From NCBI RefSeq assembly GCF_017313765.1, contig NZ_JAFLNC010000002.1, forward strand, positions 124,001-188,000: DNA of 64,000 nucleotides, in the 5' to 3' direction. The notes beneath the pieces were generated by a model, which was not told the origin of the DNA, ran no database searches, and worked only from the letters and a program-made list of their open reading frames with translations. The stretch's first letter is position 1. Every line of letters begins with the position of its first letter. A program made the position numbers and the translations under genes. This DNA comes from Sneathiella sedimenti. GTDB taxonomy: Bacteria; Pseudomonadota; Alphaproteobacteria; Sneathiellales; Sneathiellaceae. Below are positions 44,052-52,553 of this stretch, piece by piece.

Positions 44052-44561
44052 TTATCTTTCATAATCATCGAGAAAAAATGTTTTATCCTTCCAGACTACT
44101 TCGAGCTGGCGTTGGTTTTTCTCGTTCATCATCGCATATGCCGTATAGGCATATCCTTTCGCGTTTTCGAATCCAACTTTTTGATAGGCCTGTTTCAGAT
44201 AAGCTCTTTGGGTATCAATCACGCCGCGCCAGGCCGCACGACCTTTTTTCGTTAGATACAGATGTCGGCTGCGGCGATCTTTAAGGTCCTCTTTCTGCGT
44301 TATAAAGCCGTCCGCGATCAAGGTTTTGATGATCGGGCTAATTGATTGTTGGGTAATATTCAGAAAAGCAAGCACCTCCCTAACCGTCGCCCCGGGCTTA
44401 CGCTGGATCACGTAAAGCACTCGGAAATGCGGACGGCGGAGGCCGATGGATTTGAGGTGTTCGTCTCCTACCTCAAGCATACTATTGTATCCTAGATACA
44501 TGACCGAAAATAGCCAATGCGCGTGATCCTCCGGGCAAAGGTCGTCTTCATCCAATGACAT
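44052..44561 (-). CDS. MarR-family regulator
   Basis: A 169-aa winged-helix regulator. VREVLAFLNITQQSISPIIK is the recognition region and KEDLKDRRSRHLYLTKKGR is the wing. The gene is divergent from the Liv-type importer operon that starts near 45126, with a 564-bp spacer, so it probably controls that operon and itself. The ligand is likely an aromatic acid or its CoA thioester, by analogy with other MarR proteins next to CoA ligases. Confidence 0.9.
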   Translation of the reverse strand: MSLDEDDLCPEDHAHWLFSVMYLGYNSMLEVGDEHLKSIGLRRPHFRVLYVIQRKPGATVREVLAFLNITQQSISPIIKTLIADGFITQKEDLKDRRSRHLYLTKKGRAAWRGVIDTQRAYLKQAYQKVGFENAKGYAYTAYAMMNEKNQRQLEVVWKDKTFFLDDYER

Positions 44562-45125
44562 ACTGGCGCATACTCCTTAAACTGGGGGGGGCCGCTACGC
44601 TTGAGTGGCCCCATGTTATATCTATACGTTCTGTACCCGATGATAACCGTACATATCATACCTTACACAAAATCGAAAAAGTCTGTTGGCCAGTCCCTGA
44701 CTTTCGAGGTGTAGTGTCGACTAAAAGAAATGGTTAAGCCAATTAATAGAATCATTGGCATACGAACCGGGTGCAATCCTCTAAAAGCGGTTTTATAACA
44801 GTATGACTTATTAGGTCAATTTCATTGTTATATTTTCTGGCCCAGTAATGACGACCGGAAGTCGGTTGCTCATGCAATTAGAGAGTCAAGTAAAAATATA
44901 CTCTTATAAATAGTATATAATTTGACTTTACTGAGGTCAATATCTTCCGAAGAAAAGCCTCTCGTCATATATAACAAACAATTTGACTTAAACAGGTTAG
45001 CTGTTATATAATTTCAGGTATCTGAGGGGTCGTGCTGTGAAAAACGCATGCGCGATAAATATCAAGAAAATCGGACGGCGAAATCAGTCCGCAAACGAAC
45101 CTTCTGTGTTCTTAAGGGAGACGTC
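44562..45125 (+). promoter_or_regulatory. MarR-to-importer intergenic region with a strong promoter
   Basis: A 564-bp AT-rich spacer. The clearest promoter is TTGACT (44983-44988), 18 bp, TATAAT (45007-45012). Repeated TTGACT elements occur (44922, 44983), and the first forms an inverted pair with GTCAA (TTGAC...GTCAA, 44922-44940). Another AGGTCAA is at 44815. These are candidate MarR sites overlapping the promoter region. No additional gene is supported. Confidence 0.6.
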
Positions 45126-46316
45126 ATGAATATTGTTAAATCTACGATTCTAACGGCTGCTTGCGCTGCCGTGCTCGCTTTTACGGGCAGCAACTACGCA
45201 ATGGCTGATGAGCCGGAATCCTTTAAAATTGGCGCTGTATTGCCATTTTCTGGGCCTTACGGAATTATTGGCAAGGGTATGAAACAGGGTGCCGAGCTTG
45301 CGATTGAGATGCGCGGCGGCAAGGTTCTCGGTAAACCTGTCGAGGTAACATGGGAAGATAGTGAAACGAAGCCGCAGCCGGCTGTTCAAAAAGCGACTCG
45401 CTTGATTTCCTCCGGGGCGCAAATGATTTTTGGGGCGGCGAGTTCCGCGTCAACAGCAGCATTGCAGGGTATTACAGAGCAGCGTAAAATTCCGCTTCTC
45501 GTGACCATTTCAGCGGATGACAAAATTACCCGTAAAAATGGTTATCGCTATACTTTTCGGACATCCAATACGCTCGGTATGGAGATCCGTATGGCGCTGG
45601 AATTCACCAAGGCAGCAGGCTTGAAGAAGGTCTATGGTGTCGGTGCCGACTATGCCGTGACCCGGGATGGTTGGGATGCTTATAAGGCTGCTGCGGAAGC
45701 GGCTGGCGTTGAGATTGTCGGTGTTGATTATCCCCCGCTCGGAAATCGTGACTATTCGGTCATCATCGATAAAATCTCTAAAACGGACGCTGATGGTGTC
45801 ATCCTGATTGTAACCGGTAGTGACGGTGTTACCTTCCTTAAGCAGGCGGGTCAGGCCGGCCTTGGGAAAAACAAGGTCCTGTTCGGCCCGGTCTTGCAAG
45901 ATGAGGTTCTTGCTGCGGCAGTTGGTCCCGACGCAATCGGGGCGGCTTCTGGTGTGCGGTATCACTACTCCCTGGATAATCCCGCTAACAAAGCATTTGT
46001 TGAAGCCTATCGCGCGAAATATAACGAATGGCCAGACAGCTTCGCCGGTGAGGCATTTGATGGCATGAGCTGGTTCCTTGATGCAGTGGACAGCACCAAC
46101 TCCTGGGACCGGGAAGAATGGGTTAAAGCCTTTGAGGGAAGCGTCCGCGAAAATTCTGTCGAGGGCAGAAAAGAAATGCGGGCCTGTGATCATCAGGCGC
46201 TGCAGGTTGGTCTCTGGGGTGTCGTGGAAAAAGGCGAGGCGCCTTACCCTGATCTCAAGATGAAGATCACCAATATATTCCAGCCTGAGGTTCTCTTCCC
46301 GGAATGTGAAGAATAG
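45126..46316 (+). CDS. Periplasmic binding protein of the second Liv-type importer
   Basis: A 396-aa type I binding protein. The signal peptide runs MNIVKSTILTAACAAVLAF to a cleavage after YAMA. The mature start FKIGAVLPFSGPYGIIGKGM and the DSETKPQPAVQKATRLI block are typical. GGGAG precedes the ATG. It is more distant from the binding proteins at 11092 and 13531 and belongs to a different Liv subgroup. Next to two acyl-CoA ligases, an aromatic or other carboxylic acid is the likely ligand. Confidence 0.93.
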   Translation: MNIVKSTILTAACAAVLAFTGSNYAMADEPESFKIGAVLPFSGPYGIIGKGMKQGAELAIEMRGGKVLGKPVEVTWEDSETKPQPAVQKATRLISSGAQMIFGAASSASTAALQGITEQRKIPLLVTISADDKITRKNGYRYTFRTSNTLGMEIRMALEFTKAAGLKKVYGVGADYAVTRDGWDAYKAAAEAAGVEIVGVDYPPLGNRDYSVIIDKISKTDADGVILIVTGSDGVTFLKQAGQAGLGKNKVLFGPVLQDEVLAAAVGPDAIGAASGVRYHYSLDNPANKAFVEAYRAKYNEWPDSFAGEAFDGMSWFLDAVDSTNSWDREEWVKAFEGSVRENSVEGRKEMRACDHQALQVGLWGVVEKGEAPYPDLKMKITNIFQPEVLFPECEE

Positions 46317-46333
46317 GCGGACTTAAATAACGG

Positions 46334-46363
46334 GCGGTCGTGGGCTTGCCACGGCCGCTTTTA
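46334..46363 (+). terminator. Hairpin after the second binding protein (attenuating terminator)
   Basis: GCGGTCGTGG (46334-46343) pairs with CCACGGCCGC (46349-46358), one G-T pair, followed by TTTTA. It has a T-tract, so partial termination before livHMGF is likely, raising binding-protein yield. Confidence 0.72.
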
Positions 46364-46391
46364 TTTCCATTCCAGGTTAGGTGATACGGCT

Positions 46392-47249
46392 ATGTCTACG
46401 ATCGTGATAGGCCTGTCCATGGGTATGCTGCTGTTCCTGCTGGCGGCGGGGTTAACCCTTATTTTCGGCATGCTGCGTGTAATCAATTTTGCTCATGGAT
46501 CGCTATATATGCTCGGCGCATATCTCGCTTTCCAGATGGTGAATGTTACAGGTAACTTCTGGGCGGGATTGGTCGCGGCCCCTATCATTGCGGCTGCTAT
46601 CGGTGCGTTGATGGAGCGTGTCGCCCTTCGGCCAGTTTATAACCGAGATCATGTCTATCAGCTGTTGTTAACCTTTGGCTTTATTCTGGTGCTGGATGAA
46701 GCTGTTCGGATTATCTGGGGGCTGGAATACAAGCAGATGTATCCACCGGAATTATTCGCCGGCGCAATAGAGATGTTTGGCAGTTCGGTCCCGAGCTATC
46801 GCCTGTTTATTATCGGCTTTGGCGCCGCTGTCTCGGCGGCCCTGTTTTTCATTCTGGACCGCAGCCGGTACGGAATGATTATCCGCGCGGCCAGCGGCGA
46901 TCCCGAAATGGTACGGACCCTAGGTATCAATGTTTCTTTGGTTCGTACGGGGGTTTTCTCCTTCGGCGCTGGCCTCGCGGCCCTTGGCGGTGCGGTTGCC
47001 GGACCCTTGTTCCCGATTGAGCTAGGCATGGGTTTCAATATCATCATCGACAGTTTTATTGTCGTGATCATTGGCGGCCTTGGGAATATTCGCGGAGCTG
47101 TATTGGCGGCACTCCTGATCGGGATGACTCGTGCGCTCGGCTATAGCTATGCGCCGAGCTGGGTCGATTTTCTTACCTTTATTCTGTTGATTGGAACACT
47201 CATCCTCCGGCCGGAAGGATTGTTCAGTCGCAAGGGGCGTACGGCATGA
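46392..47249 (+). CDS. Liv-type ABC permease, LivH-like (second operon)
   Basis: A 285-aa membrane permease. GMLLFLLAAGLTLIFGMLRV and INFAHGSLYMLGAYL are family marks; VVIIGGLGNIRGAVLAALLI is the coupling region. It overlaps the LivM-like gene by 4 bases. It belongs with the binding protein at 45126. Confidence 0.93.
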   Translation: MSTIVIGLSMGMLLFLLAAGLTLIFGMLRVINFAHGSLYMLGAYLAFQMVNVTGNFWAGLVAAPIIAAAIGALMERVALRPVYNRDHVYQLLLTFGFILVLDEAVRIIWGLEYKQMYPPELFAGAIEMFGSSVPSYRLFIIGFGAAVSAALFFILDRSRYGMIIRAASGDPEMVRTLGINVSLVRTGVFSFGAGLAALGGAVAGPLFPIELGMGFNIIIDSFIVVIIGGLGNIRGAVLAALLIGMTRALGYSYAPSWVDFLTFILLIGTLILRPEGLFSRKGRTA

Positions 47250-48193
47250 ACGCGCAACGCTTAATGGCACTGATCGTCGCCATCGTAATTTCTGTGCCCT
47301 TGATGTTTCCGGAAGGGCACAGCATTGGCATGGTGAACGCCATACTCATTTGGTCGATATTCGCCATCGGGTTTGACTTGGTATTTGGTGTTGCCGGGAT
47401 GCTCTCCTTCGGGCACGCGGCATTCTTCGGGGTCGGCGCCTATACCCTTTCCCTGCTGACAATGCGCATGGGATGGGATTTCCTTCCGGCACTAGGTGCG
47501 GCAGGCGTGATCGGTGGTGCATTGGCGTTGGTATTCAGCTATTTCGCGATCCGGGTGTCAGGGTTGTTCTTCGCACTTCTTACGCTCGCCCTGTCTCAGT
47601 TGATCTATATCATGGCGGGAACGAAGTTGCGAATGCTGACCGGTGGCGTCGACGGTATCGCGGGTGTGCCTCGTCCGGACCTGTTTGGTATCGATTTCTA
47701 TGATGATGGCAATTATTACTTCTTTTTGCTGGCGCTCTTTGTCCTTGCGCTGTTGATCTCCGGTCTTATCCGTATTTCGCCACTGGGCCAGGCTCTGAAG
47801 GCAATTAAATCCAACGAAGTAAGGGCGGAGCAGATCGGTTTCAATGTCCAGCGACTGCAACGTTCGGTGTTCACGATTTCCGGCATTTATGCCGGGGTGA
47901 GCGGAGGCTTGCTTGCGTCACTGATTTTCTATGTCGGCCCGCAAATGCTGCACTGGAGCACGTCCGGGGACGTCGTGATCATGGTGCTGCTGGGCGGTAT
48001 GGGCACCTTGTTTGGGCCCATTCTCGGCGTTGCCATCTTCGAGATCATGCGCGAATGGCTGTCGACCCAGACCTCTCACTGGTACGGCATTCTCGGCCTT
48101 ATCTTCATCATTTCAACAATTGGAATGCCGAAGGGTATTGCGGGACTGATTCAACAGCTTTGGAACCGTATCATGCCGGGAGGGAAGTCATGA
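47246..48193 (+). CDS. Liv-type ABC permease, LivM-like (second operon)
   Basis: A 315-aa membrane permease. FDLVFGVAGMLSFGHAAFFG is the standard segment, and MVLLGGMGTLFGPILGVAIF is the coupling region. It overlaps the ATPase start (ATGA). Together with the LivH-like protein it builds the channel. Confidence 0.93.
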   Translation: MNAQRLMALIVAIVISVPLMFPEGHSIGMVNAILIWSIFAIGFDLVFGVAGMLSFGHAAFFGVGAYTLSLLTMRMGWDFLPALGAAGVIGGALALVFSYFAIRVSGLFFALLTLALSQLIYIMAGTKLRMLTGGVDGIAGVPRPDLFGIDFYDDGNYYFFLLALFVLALLISGLIRISPLGQALKAIKSNEVRAEQIGFNVQRLQRSVFTISGIYAGVSGGLLASLIFYVGPQMLHWSTSGDVVIMVLLGGMGTLFGPILGVAIFEIMREWLSTQTSHWYGILGLIFIISTIGMPKGIAGLIQQLWNRIMPGGKS

Positions 48194-48954
48194 GCGGCAT
48201 AGCTGAAAATAAATCCATACTGCGCTGTGAGGAAATCGAAGTTTCCTACGGCGCGTTCAAGGCCGTCACCAATGTCACTTATGAGTTTAAGCCCGGTTTT
48301 CTTTATGGCCTGATTGGCCCCAATGGTGCCGGGAAAACAACATTGATGAATGCGCTTTCGGGGCGTGCTCAGCTCAGCAAGGGACGCGTGTTTCTCAATG
48401 ACCAGGAGATAACTGGTCAGTCGCCTCATGCACGCACATGGGCAGGGCTGGGCCGGAGTTTCCAGATCACACAGATTTTTGCCGAAATGACGGTCTTTGA
48501 GAATCTGCGACTTGCGGCACAGGCCCACCGTTTCAGGCTACAACCTTTTTGGCGACCGGTTGGCAAATTCAAGGAAATTGCCAATGACGCGGAACGTGTC
48601 CTTTCCGAGATCGGTCTGGAAGGGTTTGGGCATGTCAACGCCGGGAGCCTTTCGCATGGGGATCAGCGTGCACTCGAAATAGGTCTGGCACTGCTTAGTG
48701 AGCCGAAAGTTCTGCTGCTGGATGAGCCTCTCGCCGGAGTTGGACATGATGTTGCGGAGAAGGCTGTTGAATTGATCCGCAAGGTATCGCAAGGCCGGAC
48801 TGTCTTGCTGATTGAGCATAACATGGATGTGGTTATGGAAATTTCCGACGAGATCATTGTCATGCTCGCGGGTGAGATTCTGGCATCTGGCGAGGCCGAA
48901 ACGATCAAGCGTGATCCGCGCGTCCGCACAGCTTATCTGGGAGAGGAAGAATGA
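48190..48954 (+). CDS. Liv-type ABC ATPase, LivG-like (second operon)
   Basis: A 254-aa ATPase with Walker A (GPNGAGKTT), signature (LSHGDQRALEIGLAL) and Walker B (VLLLDEPLAGV), and the switch IEHN. Both ends overlap neighbours. Unlike the LivG-like protein at 16685 its signature motif is conventional. Confidence 0.93.
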   Translation: MSGIAENKSILRCEEIEVSYGAFKAVTNVTYEFKPGFLYGLIGPNGAGKTTLMNALSGRAQLSKGRVFLNDQEITGQSPHARTWAGLGRSFQITQIFAEMTVFENLRLAAQAHRFRLQPFWRPVGKFKEIANDAERVLSEIGLEGFGHVNAGSLSHGDQRALEIGLALLSEPKVLLLDEPLAGVGHDVAEKAVELIRKVSQGRTVLLIEHNMDVVMEISDEIIVMLAGEILASGEAETIKRDPRVRTAYLGEEE

Positions 48955-49652
48955 GCCTTCTGGAAATGCAGAATTGCGATGTATTCTACGGCAAGGCACA
49001 GGCGCTGCATGACGTCTCGATCACGGTGGGTGAGGGGGAAATCGTCTCCCTCATCGGTCGCAATGGCGCTGGTAAAAGTACATTGTTGAAGGCGATCATG
49101 GGGTTGAACCCGATCGCCTCCGGCAAGCGTATGTATGACGGCCGGGATGCAACCAGGGTTTCCACTGAAATGCTGGGTCGTTCGGGCATTGCCTTCGTGC
49201 CGGAGGACCGGCGGATATTTGCAACATTAAGCGTTGATGAAAACTTACGCATCGCAACGGTGATGGGCCGGAAAGGCGCATGGAACCTAGAGCGCGTATA
49301 TGAACTGTTCCCGCGCCTGAAGGAGCGGATGACATCGCGCGGCGACACATTATCTGGAGGGGAGCAGCAAATGCTGGCCGTTGGGCGCGGCCTGCTGACC
49401 AATCCGAAACTGTTGCTGATGGACGAGCCGACAGAAGGTCTTGCGCCGCTTGTTGTCGAGGATCTTATCAAGGCCATGGCTTTGATCAATGCTGAGGGCG
49501 TGGCAATTCTTCTTGTAGAACAGAATTTGAAGGTGCCGCTCAAATTGGCGACACGACAGTACCTGATCGACAACGGGCATATCCGCTGGTCCGGCAAGAC
49601 GGAAGACCTCTTGGCGGAACGGGAGAAAATCGAAGGACTTATAAGTCTCTAA
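48951..49652 (+). CDS. Liv-type ABC ATPase, LivF-like (second operon)
   Basis: A 233-aa ATPase. Walker A is GRNGAGKST, the signature is LSGGEQQMLAVGRGL and Walker B is LLLMDEPTEGLAP. It ends 17 bases before the thiolase start, so the importer and the catabolic genes probably share a transcript. Confidence 0.93.
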   Translation: MSLLEMQNCDVFYGKAQALHDVSITVGEGEIVSLIGRNGAGKSTLLKAIMGLNPIASGKRMYDGRDATRVSTEMLGRSGIAFVPEDRRIFATLSVDENLRIATVMGRKGAWNLERVYELFPRLKERMTSRGDTLSGGEQQMLAVGRGLLTNPKLLLMDEPTEGLAPLVVEDLIKAMALINAEGVAILLVEQNLKVPLKLATRQYLIDNGHIRWSGKTEDLLAEREKIEGLISL

Positions 49653-49669
49653 AATTGGGAGTTAGACAT

Positions 49670-50908
49670 ATGTCAGACGCATATATCATCGGCATCGGAA
49701 TGACGCAGTTTGGTAAGTTTTTGAACCGCTCCGTCAAGGATATGACGAGAGAGGTGGTTGCCGAGGCGCTGGAAGACGCCGGGTTGGACCGAGACAGCAT
49801 TCAAGCAGCCTATTTTGCCAATGCCTCCCAGGCGGCAGTTGAGGCGCAGTATTTGGTGCCAGGGCAGATTGCCCTGCGATCTGCTGGATTCGAGGGGATT
49901 CCGATTACCAATATCGAGAATGCCTGCGCCAGTGCGAGTACTGCCCTCAACTCAGCCTGTGCCTTTGTCCAGTCAGGGCAGGGCGATATTGCGTTGGCAA
50001 TCGGAACAGACAAGATGAACTCGACCGACCGAGCGCGATCCTTCGCTGTATTCGATGGCGGTTGGGACGTCCATACGGCAGACGAGTCTATTGCCCGGTT
50101 ACAGGCTATGTCTAAAGACTTGCCGTTGCCGCCAGAAGCGGAAGACAATGGTGGACAACGCAGCGTCTTTATGGACGTCTACGCATCACTGGCGCGTAAT
50201 CATATGAACGCATTCGGCATTACACAGGCCCAGATTGCGGCCGCCTGTGCAAAAAATCATACGCATTCCCAATATAACCCCAAGGCGCAATATCAGAACA
50301 AGATGACAGTGGAAGAAGTTCTGCAGGACCGGCCCGTTGCCTGGCCGCTGACACTTGCCATGTGCGCCCCGATCAGTGATGGCGCGGCAGCGGCTATTGT
50401 GGTTTCGGAAGAGAAAGCGCGCCAGCTTGGCTTGGGACGTGCCGTAAGGATCGCGGCGTCTGTCCTCCGGTCGGGCACCAACCGCAAGCATGACGAATTC
50501 AACAAGCAGATCACCCATCTGGCCGCAAATGCTGCCTATGAAAAGGCGGGCCTGTCCCCGAAAGATATGGACGTAGCCGAAGTCCATGATGCAACGGCTT
50601 TTGCGGAGCTGCTTCAGGTTGAAGCCTTGGGATTCTGTGAGTTTGGGGAAGGCGGTCGCCTGTCCGAAGAGGGTCATACAACGGTTGGCGGTCGCATTCC
50701 TGTTAATCCCTCCGGGGGGCTGGAATCCCGCGGGCATCCCATCGGGGCAACCGGCCTTGCGCAGGTTTATGAACTCGTCAAGCAGCTGCGCGGGGAGGCG
50801 GGCCCTCGTCAGGTGGATGGGGCGCGGACAGCCATCGCTGAAAACGGCGGCGGATTCCTTGGCTATGAGGAGGCCGCCGCCTGCATCACCATTCTGCAGA
50901 AGAATTAA
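49670..50908 (+). CDS. Thiolase-family protein (lipid-transfer/acetyl-CoA acetyltransferase-like)
   Basis: A 412-aa thiolase-fold protein. The nucleophile position is C86 in NACASASTAL and the His is in SRGHPIGATGLAQ; near the C-terminus the usual second Cys segment reads NGGGFLGYEEAAACI. ATG 49670 has GGGAG upstream. Placed right after the importer and before two acyl-CoA ligases. It may perform the thiolytic step on the imported acid's CoA ester. Confidence 0.88.
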   Translation: MSDAYIIGIGMTQFGKFLNRSVKDMTREVVAEALEDAGLDRDSIQAAYFANASQAAVEAQYLVPGQIALRSAGFEGIPITNIENACASASTALNSACAFVQSGQGDIALAIGTDKMNSTDRARSFAVFDGGWDVHTADESIARLQAMSKDLPLPPEAEDNGGQRSVFMDVYASLARNHMNAFGITQAQIAAACAKNHTHSQYNPKAQYQNKMTVEEVLQDRPVAWPLTLAMCAPISDGAAAAIVVSEEKARQLGLGRAVRIAASVLRSGTNRKHDEFNKQITHLAANAAYEKAGLSPKDMDVAEVHDATAFAELLQVEALGFCEFGEGGRLSEEGHTTVGGRIPVNPSGGLESRGHPIGATGLAQVYELVKQLRGEAGPRQVDGARTAIAENGGGFLGYEEAAACITILQKN

Positions 50909-50929
50909 TAGACGACGGGAGAGAATTTC

Positions 50930-52480
50930 ATGCGTGTAATTGATTACTTCGATCGCGGCGTTGCGCTGGACCCGGAAAGGATCTGCCTGAAAGACAGCAG
51001 CATTTCGCGCAGCTATGCGGAGGTGCAGGAACGCAACTACAGGATCGCCAATGCGCTGATCCGTCTGGGTGTGAAGCCTCAGGTGAAAGGCGCAGTTTTT
51101 AGTTCCAACGCCGTGCCGGCATTTGAATGTTGCCTAGGTATGTTACGCGCGGCCGTCGTATGGGTCCCACTCAACGCGAAAAATGAAGTCAAGGAAAACG
51201 CCTATATCCTTGATAACTGTGATGTTGAAGTTCTTTTCTATCATAGTGAGTTTGAAGAAAAAGCGGGTGAGTTCGCCAAACTCTGTCCGAAAATTAAGTA
51301 TTTTGTCTGTATCGATAAGTCGGGTGGTCGCGGCGTTTATCTGGAAGACTGGATAAACGGCGAGGAGAGCACCGATCCGGACATCGCAAGCGATCAGGAT
51401 ACATTAGCTTCTATCTTTTCATCCGGTGGAACTACGGGCCTTCCAAAGGGTGTGCTCTGGACCAACCGTATATGGGATGCCATGATTACGGCCTTCTATA
51501 CTACGATGCCGATGAAGAAGCCGCCGGTTCATCTGGTTGTTGCCCCGATGTCCCATGCGGCGGGTGTGCTTGCCATTCTCTCTATGGCGAATGGCGGAAC
51601 TCAGGTCATCCTGCCGCAGTTTGATGCGGAAATGGTTGCGAAGACAATCGAGAGCGAAGGAGTCACGCATCTCTTCCTGCCGCCGACGGCGATCTATATG
51701 CTGCTGGCTCATCCGGACGTGAAAAAATATGACTACAGCAGCCTGGAGCATTTCATCTATGCGGCGGCGCCGATGTCAGTCGACAAGCTGAAGGAATGTC
51801 TGGAAATTTTTGGTCCGGTCATGAGCCAGTCTTTCGGGCAGGCCGAGGCCCCCATGTTCTGCACTTATCTTTCACCTCAAGATCATCTCGTAATAGGCAG
51901 TAATACAAAGGAAAAGCGTCTGGCAAGTTGCGGACGCCAAACCCTGCAAACCCGTGTCCGGATCATGGATGATGAAGGCAATCTTCTGCCGCCGAATGAA
52001 CGCGGGGAAATTGTCGTTCAGGGCAATCTGGTTATGACGGGCTATTACAAGAACCCCGAAGCGACGGAAGAGGTCTCCACCTTCGGTTGGCACCATACCG
52101 GCGATATCGGCTATATCGATGAAGACGGGTATGTCTACATTGTCGACCGCAAGAAGGACATGATCATCACCGGTGGATTCAACGTCTACCCGAGTGAAAT
52201 CGAGCAGGTGATCTGGGGCCACCCTTCCGTTCAGGATTGTGCCGTCATTGGTGCCCCCGATGAAAAATGGGGCGAGGCGGTAAAGGCGGTGATTGAGCTG
52301 AAACCAGGCTGCACACTAGAGGAAGAGGAGATTATCAGCCTCTGTAAGAAAACCCTTGGCAGTGTGAAGGCACCGAAGTCCGTTGAAATCTGGAAAAGCC
52401 TCCCCCGGACACCGGTTGGAAAAGTGCGCAAGAAAGATATTCGTGCGAGCTTCTGGACCGATAAAGAGCGGGCAATCTAG
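50930..52480 (+). CDS. AMP-forming acyl-CoA ligase (first)
   Basis: A 516-aa adenylate-forming enzyme. The P-loop-like motif SSGGTTGLPKG, the adenine-binding QSFGQAEAP and the HHTGDIGYIDEDGYVYIVDR hinge are visible, and the catalytic Lys is in PVGKVRKKD near the C-terminus. It activates a carboxylic acid to its CoA thioester. The glutamine in SFGQAE replaces the commoner YGxTE, as also in the next ligase. It lies 22 bases after the thiolase. Confidence 0.93.
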   Translation: MRVIDYFDRGVALDPERICLKDSSISRSYAEVQERNYRIANALIRLGVKPQVKGAVFSSNAVPAFECCLGMLRAAVVWVPLNAKNEVKENAYILDNCDVEVLFYHSEFEEKAGEFAKLCPKIKYFVCIDKSGGRGVYLEDWINGEESTDPDIASDQDTLASIFSSGGTTGLPKGVLWTNRIWDAMITAFYTTMPMKKPPVHLVVAPMSHAAGVLAILSMANGGTQVILPQFDAEMVAKTIESEGVTHLFLPPTAIYMLLAHPDVKKYDYSSLEHFIYAAAPMSVDKLKECLEIFGPVMSQSFGQAEAPMFCTYLSPQDHLVIGSNTKEKRLASCGRQTLQTRVRIMDDEGNLLPPNERGEIVVQGNLVMTGYYKNPEATEEVSTFGWHHTGDIGYIDEDGYVYIVDRKKDMIITGGFNVYPSEIEQVIWGHPSVQDCAVIGAPDEKWGEAVKAVIELKPGCTLEEEEIISLCKKTLGSVKAPKSVEIWKSLPRTPVGKVRKKDIRASFWTDKERAI

Positions 52481-52553
52481 CCTCCCGAAGTGAGGGGCTG
52501 ACGGTCGAAACATATGACCCTGAAACAGCAATAATAACTGGGGACGTAATGTA

